Source: Streptococcus oralis subsp. dentisani
GTDB lineage: Bacteria; Bacillota; Bacilli; Lactobacillales; Streptococcaceae
Assembly (NCBI RefSeq): GCF_002096335.1
Contig: NZ_NCUW01000026.1
Coordinates: 124,001-188,000, forward strand
Direction: 5' to 3'
Length of the DNA stretch: 64,000 nt
Below, piece after piece: positions 45,586-57,666 of this stretch. Positions within the stretch are counted from its first letter, which is position 1; each line of letters starts with the position of its first letter. The notes under the pieces are model-generated. The model was not told the DNA's origin. It searched no databases and saw only the letters and a list, made by a program, of their open reading frames with translations. Both the position numbers and the translations under genes were made by a program.

Positions 45586-47478
45586 CTAGTCTTGTGTTGG
45601 AACTTGTGTTCTCTCTCCACTTGATGGATTAGTGGACGGGTTATTACCTTGATGGTTTCCCTGTGTTGGTGTTGTATCTGTTCCTTGATTCTCACGTTGG
45701 GATGAACTTGATGATGAGGATGATGAAGGAGCTGGTTTCGGTTTATAAATCGAAATCTTAATACGTGTTTTATTAAGATCCACCTTTTCACCAGGTTTAG
45801 GATCCTGACTAACAACTATTCCTGCAGTAGTTCCTTCAGGAGCAGTTGATACTTCCACAATTTCGATATTAGCTTCTTTTACACCAACAATTTGAATCAA
45901 ATTGTTCTTAGTAAATTCGAGACTTGATCCAATATAACTTGGCATCGAAACGCTGGTCACTTTCTTAGCAACCGTCAAAACAATACTGGTTGCCTTGGTC
46001 AAATCATAAGTACTTCCTGCAGCTGGTGTTTGCCTTAAAACAGTTCCCTCTTCGCCCTCGCTAGATTCCTCTTCCTCAATCTTGATGAGATTTTCCGGAA
46101 CCTTTTTCTCTTTGAGTTCTGCAATAACATCCGAGGACTTACGTCCCACATAGTTACTCAGCTGGAAGGATTGCTTGCCTGATGAAACGATTAGATTTAC
46201 CTTGCTTCCCTCTTTTCGGCCACTTCCAGCTTCTGGATCTGTTCGAATGACTCGGCCTTCAGCCACCGTCTCACTGGCCTCTGATTTTTCCTCGCCTACT
46301 TCAAAATTGGACTTTTTAAGGGTTTCTTTGGCCTCTGCAACGGTTTGTCCAGCCACGTCAGGAATGGCAATCGTTGCCGGAGTTTTAGAAAAAATCCAAA
46401 TGAGAGAAGCTGCAACTAACAATAGACTAGCTAGTATAATCATATAGCGAGCCTTAAACTTCCGTTTTTTAGCTGGCTTTTGTACAGACGCCTGATTTGA
46501 AATTTCTTGAGTTGGTTTTCTTACTGATGGGCGTTCTTCTTGCACCTGAGTTTTAGGGATAGAAGTTAGAGTGCTTTGCGAAACCTTTGGCAAGGTTTTG
46601 GTATCCGCCTTATTGGCATCATCAAAGACCAGTTTAGGTTCATTTCGACGATTATAGGACAAGCTAGTTGACAAGTCCACATACATTTCTGAAACCGACT
46701 GATAGCGATCCGATAGCTTCTTAGCGGTTGCCTTGATAACGACATTTTCTAAAGCCTGAGGTACAGATGGATTTTCAGCAATGACTGATGGTAGTGGTTT
46801 TTGAAAATGCTGGAGAGCAATCGTAACCGCACTATCCCCATCGTAAGGGATATGACCAGTCAGCATTTCATAGAAAATAATCCCCATGGCATAGATATCA
46901 CTCTGGAAAGTCGCTTTTGAGCCACGCGCTTGCTCAGGTGACAGGTAATGAACAGATCCTAGCATAGAATTGGTCTGAGTCAGACTGGTCTCTGCAAAGG
47001 CTACTGCAATCCCAAAGTCCGTGACCTTGGCAGTACCATCTGGGGTCAAAAGGATATTTTGAGGTTTCAAATCTCTGTGAACGATCCCGCGAGCATGTGC
47101 TAAACGCATAGCCAAGAGAATCTGTCCCATAATACGAACTGCTTCCTCATTTGAAAGAGGGTAATTTTCTTTGATATATCGTTTAAGGTCAAGGCCAGCC
47201 ACATACTCCATCGCTAGGTATTGTTGACCGTCTTCTTCACCGATATCTGTTATCCGAACGATATGAGGATGGTCTAGATCTGCCATAGCTCTCGCTTCTC
47301 TCTGAAAGCGCGCTACAGCTATTGGGTCAGTTTGGTAGTTGGTCCTCAGGACCTTGACAGCTACCTCTTCCCCATCCAAGATCAAATCCTTGGCCAAATA
47401 GACATCTGCCATGCCTCCTCGACCAATCTGTTTTAGAATCCGATACCGTCCGGCAAAAATTTTGCCGATTTGGATCAT
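45586..47478 (-). CDS. stkP: Serine/threonine protein kinase with PASTA repeats
   Basis: A 630-residue Hanks-type kinase that senses peptidoglycan and controls division and wall growth. The kinase domain (about 12-275) has [12 protein letters not shown], Lys42 in [14 protein letters not shown] and DFGIA. One membrane helix is near residue 350. Three PASTA repeats follow (starting [21 protein letters not shown] and [12 protein letters not shown]), then a Ser-run and a Thr/Asn/Gln/Pro-rich tail of about 50 residues. The pneumococcal homologue, as I recall it, has four PASTA repeats and a short end, so one middle repeat is missing and the tail is extended here. It overlaps phpP by 4 bases. Confidence 0.95.
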   Translation of the reverse strand: MIQIGKIFAGRYRILKQIGRGGMADVYLAKDLILDGEEVAVKVLRTNYQTDPIAVARFQREARAMADLDHPHIVRITDIGEEDGQQYLAMEYVAGLDLKRYIKENYPLSNEEAVRIMGQILLAMRLAHARGIVHRDLKPQNILLTPDGTAKVTDFGIAVAFAETSLTQTNSMLGSVHYLSPEQARGSKATFQSDIYAMGIIFYEMLTGHIPYDGDSAVTIALQHFQKPLPSVIAENPSVPQALENVVIKATAKKLSDRYQSVSEMYVDLSTSLSYNRRNEPKLVFDDANKADTKTLPKVSQSTLTSIPKTQVQEERPSVRKPTQEISNQASVQKPAKKRKFKARYMIILASLLLVAASLIWIFSKTPATIAIPDVAGQTVAEAKETLKKSNFEVGEEKSEASETVAEGRVIRTDPEAGSGRKEGSKVNLIVSSGKQSFQLSNYVGRKSSDVIAELKEKKVPENLIKIEEEESSEGEEGTVLRQTPAAGSTYDLTKATSIVLTVAKKVTSVSMPSYIGSSLEFTKNNLIQIVGVKEANIEIVEVSTAPEGTTAGIVVSQDPKPGEKVDLNKTRIKISIYKPKPAPSSSSSSSSSQRENQGTDTTPTQGNHQGNNPSTNPSSGERTQVPTQD

Positions 47479-48215
47479 TCTATAGCCTCCTCGTTCATGT
47501 AAACAAGGGCAACTGTAATATTATCTAAACCACCTGCATTGTTGGCAAAACGAATTAAGGTTGCCACTTTGTCTTCCAAGGAAATATCACTGGTTACAAT
47601 ATCGTAAATCTCACTACCTGAAATCATATTAGTCAAACCATCACTATTGAGCAAGAGATAGTCTCCCGGCTCTAGGCTAACCATACCAAAATCTGGTTGA
47701 ATTTCATCTTTTTGTCCGATAGATTGAGTAATGATGTTTTTCTGTGGGTGTGTTTCAGCTTCTTCTGGGGTCAATTGGCCAGCTTTCAACAAAGCATTAA
47801 CCAAGGAATGATCACTCGTCAACTGATGATACTCTTCACCACGAATCAAACCAATACGAGAATCTCCGATGTGAGCATAGATGGCCTGATTTCCAATAAT
47901 GGCTACTGCTTCAAGGGTTGTCCCCATTCCTTTATAAGCCTCATCGCGACCAAGTTGATGAATTTTTTGATTTTCAATTTCTAGGTAGTGGGCAAACCAT
48001 TCACGAACTTCATTGACCGTGTCAATTTGGGTATCAACCCAAGCCACGCCTAGGTCTGTTACCGCCATCTCACTAGCGATATTTCCTGCACGGTGTCCTC
48101 CCATCCCATCAGCCAAGATGATCATGGTGCGTCCTGCTCGGTTGACAAAGTGATTGACATAGTCTTGGTTATTTGTTCGTTTCTGACCAACATCTGTTAA
48201 TAATGCTATTTCCAT
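47475..48215 (-). CDS. phpP: PP2C-type serine/threonine phosphatase
   Basis: A 246-residue PPM phosphatase that removes phosphates placed by StkP. Metal-binding signatures are [31 protein letters not shown], the [10 protein letters not shown] loop and the C-terminal [10 protein letters not shown]. The stop overlaps the stkP start (ATGA), giving coupled expression of the opposing enzymes. It lies 15 bases after rsmB in the priA-fmt-rsmB-phpP-stkP run. Confidence 0.96.
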   Translation of the reverse strand: MEIALLTDVGQKRTNNQDYVNHFVNRAGRTMIILADGMGGHRAGNIASEMAVTDLGVAWVDTQIDTVNEVREWFAHYLEIENQKIHQLGRDEAYKGMGTTLEAVAIIGNQAIYAHIGDSRIGLIRGEEYHQLTSDHSLVNALLKAGQLTPEEAETHPQKNIITQSIGQKDEIQPDFGMVSLEPGDYLLLNSDGLTNMISGSEIYDIVTSDISLEDKVATLIRFANNAGGLDNITVALVYMNEEAIE

Positions 48216-48230
48216 TGTGTCAGTTCCTTC

Positions 48231-49547
48231 CTAATCTGATATCTTGCGAAATTGGCTAATGAAGAATCCATCACTTCCGTATAGTTCAGGGGTGATCAAG
48301 ATGCAGCCATCTTTCAAGATATCCTTGCATTCGTGTTCTAGTTTTACCTGTTCAAACTCTGGATGACTTTCTAAAAAAGCTTCAACAACTTGAAAGTTCT
48401 CCTCTGAGACAATAGTACAGGTACTATACGTTATTATACCACCTTTTCGTAAGGTTTGACAAACATTACCTAATATTTCCAGCTGAATTTGCTGTAATGA
48501 TGCGAAATTCGCTGTTTCTTTGTTGTATTTGATATCTGGTTTGCGGCGCAAAAGTCCAATTCCAGAACAAGGAGCATCTACTAAAATCTTGTCAAATGAG
48601 TCCCGACCGAAAAATTCATGTACTTTTCTGGCGTCCAATTTTTGTGTCTGAACCCGATCCGCCACACCCAAACGTTGGGCGTTTTCTTGGATCAAGTCCA
48701 ACTTGTGATCATAAAGATCCAAAGCCGTAACCCTTCCAGATGTGAGGTAAGAAGCCATATGGGCTGTTTTCCCACCCGGAGCGGCACAGGCATCTAGGAC
48801 CTCTTCATCCCCTTGTAGATCAAGAGTCGGAGCAACCAGTTGACTGGACTCGTCTTGGATGGTAATAGCACCCTCTAAAAACAAATCATGTCCCGCAAAG
48901 TGTCCCTGCTCCTTTACCAAACCAGAAGCGGCCAAAGGTGAATCACTCGCCTCTAACACGGTCTTGATTTCCTCTTTTCGGCTCAAGTCGGTCACCCGAA
49001 TACTGGCCTTATTTCGCACCAAAAGACTTTCAAAAATGGCTTGGGCTCGCTCTTCGCCGTATTCTTCCTTGAGCTTAGACACGAGCCAAACTGGGAGAGA
49101 ATAAGCAATGGAATCACGCTTGTTTTTGCGTTTGATAGTTTCAATATCTGGCCAGCCTTCTCGCAAGATACGACGAAGGACTGCGTTGACCAATTTTTCA
49201 CTGCCTTTTTTACGGGCTTTGGCTAGTTCCACTGCTTCATTGACCACAGCATGGTCAGGCACCTTATCTAGAAAACGGACTTGGTAGGCGCTCATAAGGA
49301 GTAGGATATAGAGCCAGTTATCTAGCTTACCTCGGTCTTCGATAAAGTGGGACAGATACCATTCTAAGGTGAGTTTGCGGGCTACTGTTCCGTAAACAAT
49401 CTCTGTCACCAAGCCCTTGTCTGCTGCTGAGAGTTGACTGCCTTTGAGGTGTTTATTTAAAGCAATATTGGAATATGCTTGGTTGACAAAAACATCCTCT
49501 AGCACTGCTAGAGCTAGATTTCTAGCCGTTTCTACTTTAGTCACCAA
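48231..49547 (-). CDS. rsmB: 16S rRNA (cytosine967-C5)-methyltransferase
   Basis: A 438-residue RsmB/Sun protein: an N-terminal NusB-like RNA-binding domain (about 1-140) and a C-terminal SAM-dependent domain with [30 protein letters not shown] and the second-Cys region [11 protein letters not shown]. It methylates C967 of 16S rRNA. It overlaps fmt by 11 bases and is followed by phpP after 15 bases. Confidence 0.95.
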   Translation of the reverse strand: MVTKVETARNLALAVLEDVFVNQAYSNIALNKHLKGSQLSAADKGLVTEIVYGTVARKLTLEWYLSHFIEDRGKLDNWLYILLLMSAYQVRFLDKVPDHAVVNEAVELAKARKKGSEKLVNAVLRRILREGWPDIETIKRKNKRDSIAYSLPVWLVSKLKEEYGEERAQAIFESLLVRNKASIRVTDLSRKEEIKTVLEASDSPLAASGLVKEQGHFAGHDLFLEGAITIQDESSQLVAPTLDLQGDEEVLDACAAPGGKTAHMASYLTSGRVTALDLYDHKLDLIQENAQRLGVADRVQTQKLDARKVHEFFGRDSFDKILVDAPCSGIGLLRRKPDIKYNKETANFASLQQIQLEILGNVCQTLRKGGIITYSTCTIVSEENFQVVEAFLESHPEFEQVKLEHECKDILKDGCILITPELYGSDGFFISQFRKISD

Positions 49548-50472
49548 ATCGTTCTCCTACAGTCAATGTTCGTCCAACTCCGTTGAGGAAGGATGCAATG
49601 TCCATCTTAGGCTTACCTGCTGGCTGCACTTGCTTGAGAGATAGAGCTCCGTCTGCCGTTGCAACGATCAATTCCTTCTTGCCAATAGAGAGGATCACAC
49701 CTGGATTTCCCTGACCTTCTACTGGGAGGGCTTCATAAATCTTGAAGCGGTCGCCTTTGAGAAAAGTATGGGCAACGGGCCAAGGATTCATCCCACGGAT
49801 TTGGTTAAAGAGTTGACGATTGGTTTTAGTCCAATCCAGTTTTTCTTCCTCTGGCTTGATATTTGGCGAGAAAGTGACCAAACTTGAATCCTGAGGCACA
49901 GGTTTAATCTCCCCAGCAATATAGGCAGGCAAAGTATCCAAGAGTAAATCACGACCTACAATCGCCAATTTTTCAAACAAGGTCCCGACATTGTCCTCAT
50001 CTGAGATGGGAATACTGCGGCGGGAAATCATGTCTCCTGCATCCATTTCCTTCACCATTTCCATAATGGTTACTCCAGCTTCCTCATCCCCTTGAATCAA
50101 GGCATAATGAATGGGGGCACCACCACGGTGTTTTGGAAGGAGGGAGGCATGAACGTTGACCGCAAAGTCCATGCTATCAAGAAGTTTACTTGGGAGAAAC
50201 TGCCCAAAAGCAGCGGTCACAATCCCATCTGCTCCTAGCTTCATAATAGCTTCCAGCTCTGGACTTCCAGATAATTTTTCAGGTTGGTAGATAGGAAGAC
50301 CTGCTTCTTTGGCTGCTTGCTTGACTGGGGTTTCTTGGATCACTTTTTTTCGGCCGACAGCGCGGTCTGGCTGAGTCACAACAGCTAGAACCTCGTAACG
50401 GTCATCTGATAACAAGCCCTTCAAAACTGTTGCTGAAAAATCGGGAGTCCCCATAAAGATTAGTTTTGTCAT
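49537..50472 (-). CDS. fmt: Methionyl-tRNA formyltransferase
   Basis: Formylates initiator Met-tRNA using 10-formyl-THF. The 311-residue protein has the N-terminal [13 protein letters not shown], the catalytic segment [20 protein letters not shown] with Asn, His and the SLLP loop, and a C-terminal tRNA-binding domain. It is 12 bases after priA and overlaps rsmB by 11 bases, a conserved streptococcal arrangement. Confidence 0.96.
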   Translation of the reverse strand: MTKLIFMGTPDFSATVLKGLLSDDRYEVLAVVTQPDRAVGRKKVIQETPVKQAAKEAGLPIYQPEKLSGSPELEAIMKLGADGIVTAAFGQFLPSKLLDSMDFAVNVHASLLPKHRGGAPIHYALIQGDEEAGVTIMEMVKEMDAGDMISRRSIPISDEDNVGTLFEKLAIVGRDLLLDTLPAYIAGEIKPVPQDSSLVTFSPNIKPEEEKLDWTKTNRQLFNQIRGMNPWPVAHTFLKGDRFKIYEALPVEGQGNPGVILSIGKKELIVATADGALSLKQVQPAGKPKMDIASFLNGVGRTLTVGERFGD

Positions 50473-50484
50473 TTCTTCTCCTTC

Positions 50485-52881
50485 TTATAAAAATTGCTGC
50501 GGTTCGTGGTCAATGCTGAGACGAAGCTCGCTATTTTCACGTTCTTGAGTCAAGGTCAAAACTCGATTGAGGGTTGGTCCTAGCTCATCTTCTAAACGGT
50601 ATTTAATCAAAATCTGGTAATGATAAAGGTTGTGGGTACGGGCAATGGGTTTTGGTGTCGGTCCAAGGATTTTACTAGTTTCCGATAAACCTGATCGCAA
50701 AATTCCCATAACTTCATAGGCACGTTTGACAACCTCTTCTTCTTTCTTGTGAGAGAGGGTAATCCCAATAGTGAAATAATAAGGCGGATAGCCGAGTTGG
50801 CGTCTGATACTCATTTCATAGGCATAAAAACCTTCGTAATCCTGATCTTTTGCAAAACGAATGGCATAGTGTTCTGGATTGTAAGACTGGATCAAGACCT
50901 GCCCAGCCTTTTCCGCTCGACCTGCACGACCAGCCACCTGGGTCAAGAGTTGGAAGGTTCTCTCAGAAGAACGGAAATCAGGCAGATTCAAGGCCGTATC
51001 CGCATTGAGCACTCCGACCAAGGTCACATTTGGGAAATCCAAGCCCTTGGCAATCATCTGAGTTCCCAGCAAGATATCCGCTTCCCCTTGACCAAACTGG
51101 TCAAGAAGAGCTTGGTGACTACCTTTCCTGCGGGTCGTATCCACATCCATCCGCAGAATGCGAGCCTGAGGAAAGAGCTCTGCCAGCTCATCGTAAGCTT
51201 TCTGAGTCCCTGTACCGTAGTAGCGAATGCTGCGACTCTGACAGTTGGGACAGACATGAGGAATTCCCTTAGAAAAGCCACAGTAATGGCAGTTCATGGT
51301 CTTGGTATCCATGTGGAGAGTCAAAGAAATGTCACAGTTGGGGCAGCTATCTACCGTCCCACACTCTCGACACATAACAAAGCTAGAATAACCCCGACGG
51401 TTGAGCATGAGGACTACCTGCTCTTTTTTATCCAGACGGTCTTGGATGGCCTCTAGCAAAGGAGGCGTAAAGTTTGACGTCTCATTCTGCCCGATATAGT
51501 CCCGAAAGTCAATCACTTGAACCTCAGGAATAGTGGCTAAAGGATTGGCCCGTTGGGTCAGACGTAAGTGTTGATAGACGCCTTTTCCAGCCCGCGCACG
51601 ACTCTCTAAGCTCGGTGTTGCCGAACCAAGGACTAGGGTTGCTTGATTGTACTGGGCCCGTAAAATGGCGACCTCTCTAGCATGATAACGGGGATTGCTG
51701 TCTTGCTTGTAGCTGGCTTCATGCTCTTCGTCGATAATTATGACACCTAGATTTTTAAGCGGAGCAAAGATAGCTGATCGAGCGCCAACAACAACTTGGG
51801 CATCTCCGCGCTCAACCTTGCGCCATTCGTCGTACTTTTCACCATTGGAAAGGCCTGAGTGGAGAATGGCTACTTTCTCACCAAATCGGGCAATAAAACG
51901 TTCCGTCATCTGTGGCGTCAGGGAAATCTCAGGTACCAGCAAAATGGCCGTCTTACCCTTATCCAAGGCTCCTTGGATAATCTGCAAGTAAACCTCCGTT
52001 TTCCCACTTCCTGTAATTCCTTGAAGGAGGAAAGGAGGCTGTTGACTGCCAATAGCACTGACAATGGCATTACGCGCCTGTCTTTGTTCTGGATTCAATT
52101 CCAAAGGTTGACTGGCTTCAATGCCTTCAAAATAAGCGGCTGAGCGTTGCACTTCCTTTTGGACTATGGTTAGAGCTCCTTGCTCCACAAAGAAGTTGAC
52201 TTGCTCGCGTGAGTAGGATTCTAACAAGCTAGCCAGAGGAGCACTCTCAGGATGAGACAGCAAATAGTCTCTCAGCTCTGCCTTTTTCTTTGCACGCGCA
52301 GAAATCTCAATCTGCTCTAGTCGAGTAGCATCAACCTCATACCAAGACTGGGTCTTGACCTTCTTTTGATCGACTGCCTGGTATTCTAAGCGGAGCAGAC
52401 CTTTCCTGGTCAAGCGCATCATTTCTGCCTGTTTAGCAAGGTCTAGAGAAGAAAAGACTAGCGAATCTTCTGAACCAAACAGACGCTCTCGGTCTGCCTG
52501 ACTCAGACCTTCCAGAGGATAGAGAATCTTATCATAACTGGAGTTTAAAAATCCCGGCAACATGGCTTTTAGAATGGAGATTTTATAAGAAAAGACGGAC
52601 TTTCGTAATTCCTCAGCTAGCCAGAGTTGCTCTTGCGTGAGGACAGGAGAAAAATCTAGCACCTCTGCAATCTCTTTCAAGTCCTGACCTTCCATCTCTT
52701 CATCTGACTGGGACTCCAGGCCAAGAACAATTCCTTGGATCAAGCGATTGCCCTTGCCAAAAGGCACATGAACCCGCATACCGACTTCCAGCATGTCTAC
52801 AAATTCCTCAGGGACCTTGTAGCTGTATGGCTGGTCCGTCTGCATCAGGGGAACATCCACGATAATCTTTGCAATAGCCAT
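50485..52881 (-). CDS. priA: Primosomal protein N' (replication restart helicase)
   Basis: A 798-residue PriA that reloads the replisome at stalled forks. Helicase motifs are GITGSGKTEVYLQ, the DEEH box VIIIDEEHEASYKQ, LVLGSATPSLES and QVAGRAGRAEK. Eight zinc-binding Cys lie in CRECGTVDSCPNCD, CHYCG and CPNCQ. The N-terminal 3' DNA-binding domain begins AKIIVDVPLMQTDQPYSYKV. It is upstream of fmt and downstream of rpoZ in one operon. Confidence 0.96.
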   Translation of the reverse strand: MAIAKIIVDVPLMQTDQPYSYKVPEEFVDMLEVGMRVHVPFGKGNRLIQGIVLGLESQSDEEMEGQDLKEIAEVLDFSPVLTQEQLWLAEELRKSVFSYKISILKAMLPGFLNSSYDKILYPLEGLSQADRERLFGSEDSLVFSSLDLAKQAEMMRLTRKGLLRLEYQAVDQKKVKTQSWYEVDATRLEQIEISARAKKKAELRDYLLSHPESAPLASLLESYSREQVNFFVEQGALTIVQKEVQRSAAYFEGIEASQPLELNPEQRQARNAIVSAIGSQQPPFLLQGITGSGKTEVYLQIIQGALDKGKTAILLVPEISLTPQMTERFIARFGEKVAILHSGLSNGEKYDEWRKVERGDAQVVVGARSAIFAPLKNLGVIIIDEEHEASYKQDSNPRYHAREVAILRAQYNQATLVLGSATPSLESRARAGKGVYQHLRLTQRANPLATIPEVQVIDFRDYIGQNETSNFTPPLLEAIQDRLDKKEQVVLMLNRRGYSSFVMCRECGTVDSCPNCDISLTLHMDTKTMNCHYCGFSKGIPHVCPNCQSRSIRYYGTGTQKAYDELAELFPQARILRMDVDTTRRKGSHQALLDQFGQGEADILLGTQMIAKGLDFPNVTLVGVLNADTALNLPDFRSSERTFQLLTQVAGRAGRAEKAGQVLIQSYNPEHYAIRFAKDQDYEGFYAYEMSIRRQLGYPPYYFTIGITLSHKKEEEVVKRAYEVMGILRSGLSETSKILGPTPKPIARTHNLYHYQILIKYRLEDELGPTLNRVLTLTQERENSELRLSIDHEPQQFL

Positions 52882-52946
52882 CTTCTCACCTCCTTCTTGT
52901 CAGCAAATTCTTGCAATAGAAAAAATAAGATTGAGTCCCCCCAACC

Positions 52947-53261
52947 TTAAATTTTTTCACCATCTTCTTTTTCTTTAGCGATTTGCTCTTTGATTTTCTT
53001 TTCTTCTTCTTCTTTGCGGCGTTTTTCTTCTTCGATACGACGACGAACCGCTTCACGTTTTCCTTCTGGATCTGGGTGAATGGTTACATTTCCTGACTCG
53101 ATTTCTTCCAAAGCACGAAGAGTTGATTTTTCAGACTTAAACTCTTGAGTTGCTGGCGCACCTGCTTCTAGTTCGTGGGCACGCTTTGCTTCCAAGATTA
53201 CGAGTGAATATTTTGATGGCACCTTGTCTAGCAAGGTATCGATAGAGGGTTTTAACATCAT
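52947..53261 (-). CDS. rpoZ: RNA polymerase omega subunit
   Basis: A 104-residue omega subunit that helps assemble and stabilise RNA polymerase. The conserved N-terminal [20 protein letters not shown] and AKRAHEL are followed by a long charged, Lys/Glu-rich helical tail, longer than in Escherichia coli but usual in streptococci. It follows gmk after 24 bases. Confidence 0.94.
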   Translation of the reverse strand: MMLKPSIDTLLDKVPSKYSLVILEAKRAHELEAGAPATQEFKSEKSTLRALEEIESGNVTIHPDPEGKREAVRRRIEEEKRRKEEEEKKIKEQIAKEKEDGEKI

Positions 53262-53285
53262 TTGCTTGTACCTGTTTCCTATAGT

Positions 53286-53978
<693 letters not shown>

Positions 53979-54011
53979 TTATCCTTCTACAGTCTTTCTA
54001 TCTAGTGTAAC

Positions 54012-54037
54012 AAAAAAGCAGTAATATTTCAACTGCT
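54012..54037 (-). terminator. Terminator of rny
   Basis: AGCAGT (54017-54022) pairs with ACTGCT (54032-54037), followed by six T on the minus strand, just after the rny stop codon. Confidence 0.75.
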
Positions 54038-54046
54038 CTTTCTTAT

Positions 54047-55660
54047 TTATTTAGCATAATCTACTGCACGAAGTTCGCGGATCACGGTTACCTTGATGTT
54101 TCCTGGGTAATCGAGATTGTTTTCAATTTTCTCACGAACTTTGTGAGCCAAGATTGTGACTTTGTCGTCTTTGATTTGTCCTGGATTAACCATGATACGG
54201 ATTTCACGTCCTGCTTGAAGGGCAAAGCTATTTTGCACCCCTTCAAAGCCATTGGCGATTTCTTCCAAATCATGGAGACGCTTGATATAGCTTTCAAGAG
54301 ACTCACTACGAGCACCTGGACGCGCTGCACTCAATGCATCTGCTGCGGCAACGATCACTGCAATGACGCTTTCGGCTTCCACATCGCCGTGGTGGCTAGC
54401 AATGGTATTCACCACAACTGGGTGTTCCTTGTACTTACGAGCCAACTCCGTACCAATCTCAACGTGGCTACCTTCAACCTCGCGGTCAATAGCTTTCCCG
54501 ATGTCATGAAGGAATCCAGCACGACGGGCAAGAGCTGCATTTTCACCAAGTTCACTGGCGATGATACCAGATAACTTAGCAACCTCAATCGAATGACGCA
54601 AGACATTTTGTCCATATGAAGTACGGAACTGTAAGCGTCCCATGATCTTCATCAAGTCTGGATGGAGGTTTGGCGCACCAATCTCATAGGCAGCAGCCTC
54701 ACCATATTCACGGATCTTATTGTCAATCTCTTGACGGTTTTTCTCAACCAACTCCTCGATACGAGCTGGGTGGATACGGCCATCCTTGAGCAACATTTCC
54801 ATGGTCATACGAGCAATCTCACGTCGAATCGGATCAAATCCTGACAAGGTTACCACTTCTGGTGTATCGTCAATGATGACATCTACCCCTGTCAAACTTT
54901 CAAAGGTACGAATGTTTCGTCCTTCGCGTCCGATAATGCGTCCCTTCATGGTATCATCTGGTAGGTGAACTGTCGAGTTTGTTGACTCTGCTACATACTC
55001 ACCAGCGATACGCTGCATAGCCTGAACCAAGATATCTTTCGCAATCTTGTCTGAACGTTCCTTCACTTCTTGCTCAGCCTCACGAATACGGCTAGCAATT
55101 TCCTTGCTCAAGTTTTCCTCTGTTTGAGCCAAGATAATATCTCGAGCCTCAGTTTGGGAAAGCGAGCCGATACGTTCCAGTTCAGCTTCTTTTTGTCTTT
55201 CGACTTCCTCTAATTGCTCTTCACGTGCATCAAGGTTTTTTGCTCTATCAGAAATACTTTGTTCTTTTTGTTCAAGTGTTTTTTCTTTGTTCGTCAAATT
55301 GTCGTCCTTACGGTCAAGGCTCGTAGCTCTCTCCGTCAAACGACTTTCAATTTGCTTGAGCTCCTGACGTTCTGACTTAAATTCAGCGTCCACTTCTTCA
55401 CGGTATTTTCTGGCTTCCTCTTTGGCCTCCAATAGTGCTTCTTTTTTAAGAGACTTGCTTTCGCTCTTGGCTTCATTTAGCAATAAATCCGCTTCGCGCT
55501 CAGCTTGTCCTCGTAAATTAGTTGCTTCTTGTTCAGCATTTAGAAGCATCAACTCTGCAGCCTCTTGAGATGATTTCATCTTAGCTGAGATGCTGACATA
55601 TCCAATGACTAAACCAATGATGACGGCAAAAACAGCAATCGCAAGTGTCATGATTTCCAT
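54047..55660 (-). CDS. rny: Ribonuclease Y
   Basis: Membrane-anchored endoribonuclease that starts the decay of many mRNAs in Firmicutes. The 537-residue protein has an N-terminal membrane helix (about 4-24), a long coiled coil (about 30-200), a KH domain ([15 protein letters not shown]) and an HD domain with [20 protein letters not shown] minus-strand TTGTGATAGAATATT about 30 bases upstream resembles an extended -10. It has its own terminator. Confidence 0.96.
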   Translation of the reverse strand: MEIMTLAIAVFAVIIGLVIGYVSISAKMKSSQEAAELMLLNAEQEATNLRGQAEREADLLLNEAKSESKSLKKEALLEAKEEARKYREEVDAEFKSERQELKQIESRLTERATSLDRKDDNLTNKEKTLEQKEQSISDRAKNLDAREEQLEEVERQKEAELERIGSLSQTEARDIILAQTEENLSKEIASRIREAEQEVKERSDKIAKDILVQAMQRIAGEYVAESTNSTVHLPDDTMKGRIIGREGRNIRTFESLTGVDVIIDDTPEVVTLSGFDPIRREIARMTMEMLLKDGRIHPARIEELVEKNRQEIDNKIREYGEAAAYEIGAPNLHPDLMKIMGRLQFRTSYGQNVLRHSIEVAKLSGIIASELGENAALARRAGFLHDIGKAIDREVEGSHVEIGTELARKYKEHPVVVNTIASHHGDVEAESVIAVIVAAADALSAARPGARSESLESYIKRLHDLEEIANGFEGVQNSFALQAGREIRIMVNPGQIKDDKVTILAHKVREKIENNLDYPGNIKVTVIRELRAVDYAK

Positions 55661-55794
55661 GTTTTTACCTCATTAAATTTGTTTATCGAATGACATACAT
55701 TCCTTAATATTCTATCACAAAAAACCGATTTTCACAAACCCAAATTGAAGAGTTTTGTGTGAATTTTAGACAAAGAGTCATCTACTTCTAAGCT

Positions 55795-57480
55795 CTATTG
55801 TATTAAATTATCTAGTGGAATATGATTAATTGTAATTTGCCCTTTTGATTCTAAAGGTAAGCATTTTTTTATAAAGTTCTGACATTTCGCGTCTTTCAAT
55901 TCATCTATGTTAATCACTTGATAATTATTTTTTATTCTATCATTTAAAATATCATAATAAATTTCAACTAAACAGCCCTTTGTTCGGCCACAGAGTATGT
56001 CATGAGCATCATAATACACTTTGTGTCCTGTTTTTGAGATAAATAGATTCCTTAGTTTGACTTCCCATAGACACGATAACAATTGGAAATAATATATAGG
56101 TTCTTGGGGGTAATCAAAATACATATCCTCCTCTGAAGTAGGTAAAGAACCCAAAGAACTTAAAACTACAAACTTCTCTAACATTTCAAAATGAAAATAT
56201 GAGTCTAACTCATAGAACTGCTCATACTCGTCTACTTCATAAATGCCATTAAAAAATTCAAAAAATAATACTAGAATACTATCAGTTCCCATGCGTCCAT
56301 TCATGCAATCAACGATGTAATTTGATATCTTTCTACCAAAATATGGTAGAAGCCTATTCGTTGTATAATCACTCTCAATTATATTTGAAAGTTCTTCTAA
56401 TGATTTCTGGAACTCTCTTAAACTTGGTTTTTTAACTTTTGAATCTTTATTTTTATCTTCTACGACTCTTTCGTCTACATCTACATAATAAATTTTAAAA
56501 ATTAATGATAGAATTTTCCCAAGGTCATCATCTCTCAATTTACTCTTTTTCAAAATGTTATCTATGACTTCCTCTGTAGGTTCCATTCTATTATGATTTA
56601 ACTTAAATTTATTATCAATAATCTCCTTTGCTGACCCAATTTCCTCACTATTTAAAATTACAATAATTTTAAATCTTTTATTCTCAGAAAGACAGTCAAT
56701 ATAACCCAATAAATCATTGTAATCTGAAGGGTTATCTGATTTTGCTACATATGAAACCCGTTCAAAATCATCAAAAATAATGATAGAATCTCGCTTCATC
56801 AAATCCGTTCCAACTGTTTTAAAGAACCATTTAAAAACTCCTCCAACAAGTGGAATAAAGTCCAAATTTCCGAGTATGGATTGTTTTTCTATTTCATTGA
56901 TCAATATTTTCTCGGCTTGCTCTCTTGTTTTTATCCCAAAGCAGGAAATATAGTAGATTTCTTTCTTTTTATAAATTTGATTTTCAAAAAACGTCTTTAT
57001 AAAAAATGTTTTCCCACTTCCCCAAGAACCATCCAACCAGAAGACATTATGAATAGAGGCCGGACTATTTAAAAACTCCACCAGATGAGTTTGATAAGGA
57101 TAGTCATCCAAGTCATATTCCGGAAATCGCTCTGGGTCCAGTTTCTTATAACTAACTTTTTTAAAAATTATGTCTAAAAACCAGAACAGTATTGTTGGTA
57201 TAGTCAGTGCTAACAATATTATTACACGATTCTCATACAAAATTGAAATAATATCTTTAAAAAAATTATAATTAGATAAAAATTTATAGATAGGTAAAGC
57301 AAAGCGTTTAAATTGTTCAATCTCAAGTGCAAGATATAGTACCCATATACTGGCTATAAATATTTTGTACCATTCAACAATTCTAACATTACTACTCCAT
57401 GATGGTCTTTGAAATGGATATTTCAGTAGCCGTTCAAAATTCAGAAAAGTATTAAATATGCTGTTCATTATATTTCTCAT
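55795..57480 (-). CDS. Membrane-anchored KAP-family P-loop NTPase, possible defence protein
   Basis: A 561-residue protein with two N-terminal hydrophobic segments (about 37-53 and 86-104), then a P-loop ATPase. Walker A is WLDGSWGSGKT (about 148-158) and Walker B is IIIFDDFE (233-240), followed by a long AT-rich helical region without a known motif. The layout of membrane helices inserted near a KAP NTPase resembles PifA of plasmid F and the Tmn defence protein. No partner gene adjoins it. It lies as a single-gene unit between rny and the yefM-yoeB module and is clearly more AT-rich than its neighbours, suggesting transfer. A four-codon minicistron overlaps its start. A defence role is inference. 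Confidence 0.65.
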   Translation of the reverse strand: MRNIMNSIFNTFLNFERLLKYPFQRPSWSSNVRIVEWYKIFIASIWVLYLALEIEQFKRFALPIYKFLSNYNFFKDIISILYENRVIILLALTIPTILFWFLDIIFKKVSYKKLDPERFPEYDLDDYPYQTHLVEFLNSPASIHNVFWLDGSWGSGKTFFIKTFFENQIYKKKEIYYISCFGIKTREQAEKILINEIEKQSILGNLDFIPLVGGVFKWFFKTVGTDLMKRDSIIIFDDFERVSYVAKSDNPSDYNDLLGYIDCLSENKRFKIIVILNSEEIGSAKEIIDNKFKLNHNRMEPTEEVIDNILKKSKLRDDDLGKILSLIFKIYYVDVDERVVEDKNKDSKVKKPSLREFQKSLEELSNIIESDYTTNRLLPYFGRKISNYIVDCMNGRMGTDSILVLFFEFFNGIYEVDEYEQFYELDSYFHFEMLEKFVVLSSLGSLPTSEEDMYFDYPQEPIYYFQLLSCLWEVKLRNLFISKTGHKVYYDAHDILCGRTKGCLVEIYYDILNDRIKNNYQVINIDELKDAKCQNFIKKCLPLESKGQITINHIPLDNLIQ

Positions 57481-57526
57481 ATATCGCTCATATATCCCTC
57501 TTTTAATCTATATTATCATGATTATA
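57477..57526 (-). promoter_or_regulatory. Promoter and overlapping minicistron of the KAP NTPase gene
   Basis: Minus-strand TATAAT (57521-57526) preceded by TGG forms an extended -10. The GAGGG ribosome binding site (57496-57500) is 4 bases from an ATG (57489-57491) that encodes only MSDI. The stop of that short frame overlaps the NTPase ATG (ATGA), a coupled arrangement. Confidence 0.45.
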
Positions 57527-57666
57527 CCACAAAATAAGAGTTATTAAGCGGATTCAAGGGACAAGAATTTAGTTATTATACTAAAATTTTTCACTGATTT
57601 CTTAACTTAGGAAATCTGTCATTTTCCAAAAATTTACCTTCAATTTACTAGCTAAAATTTCTAAAA

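Noticed and set aside
50749..51456. A 235-codon plus-strand open frame opposite priA
   Set aside because: It is antisense to intact priA, with no recognisable domain.
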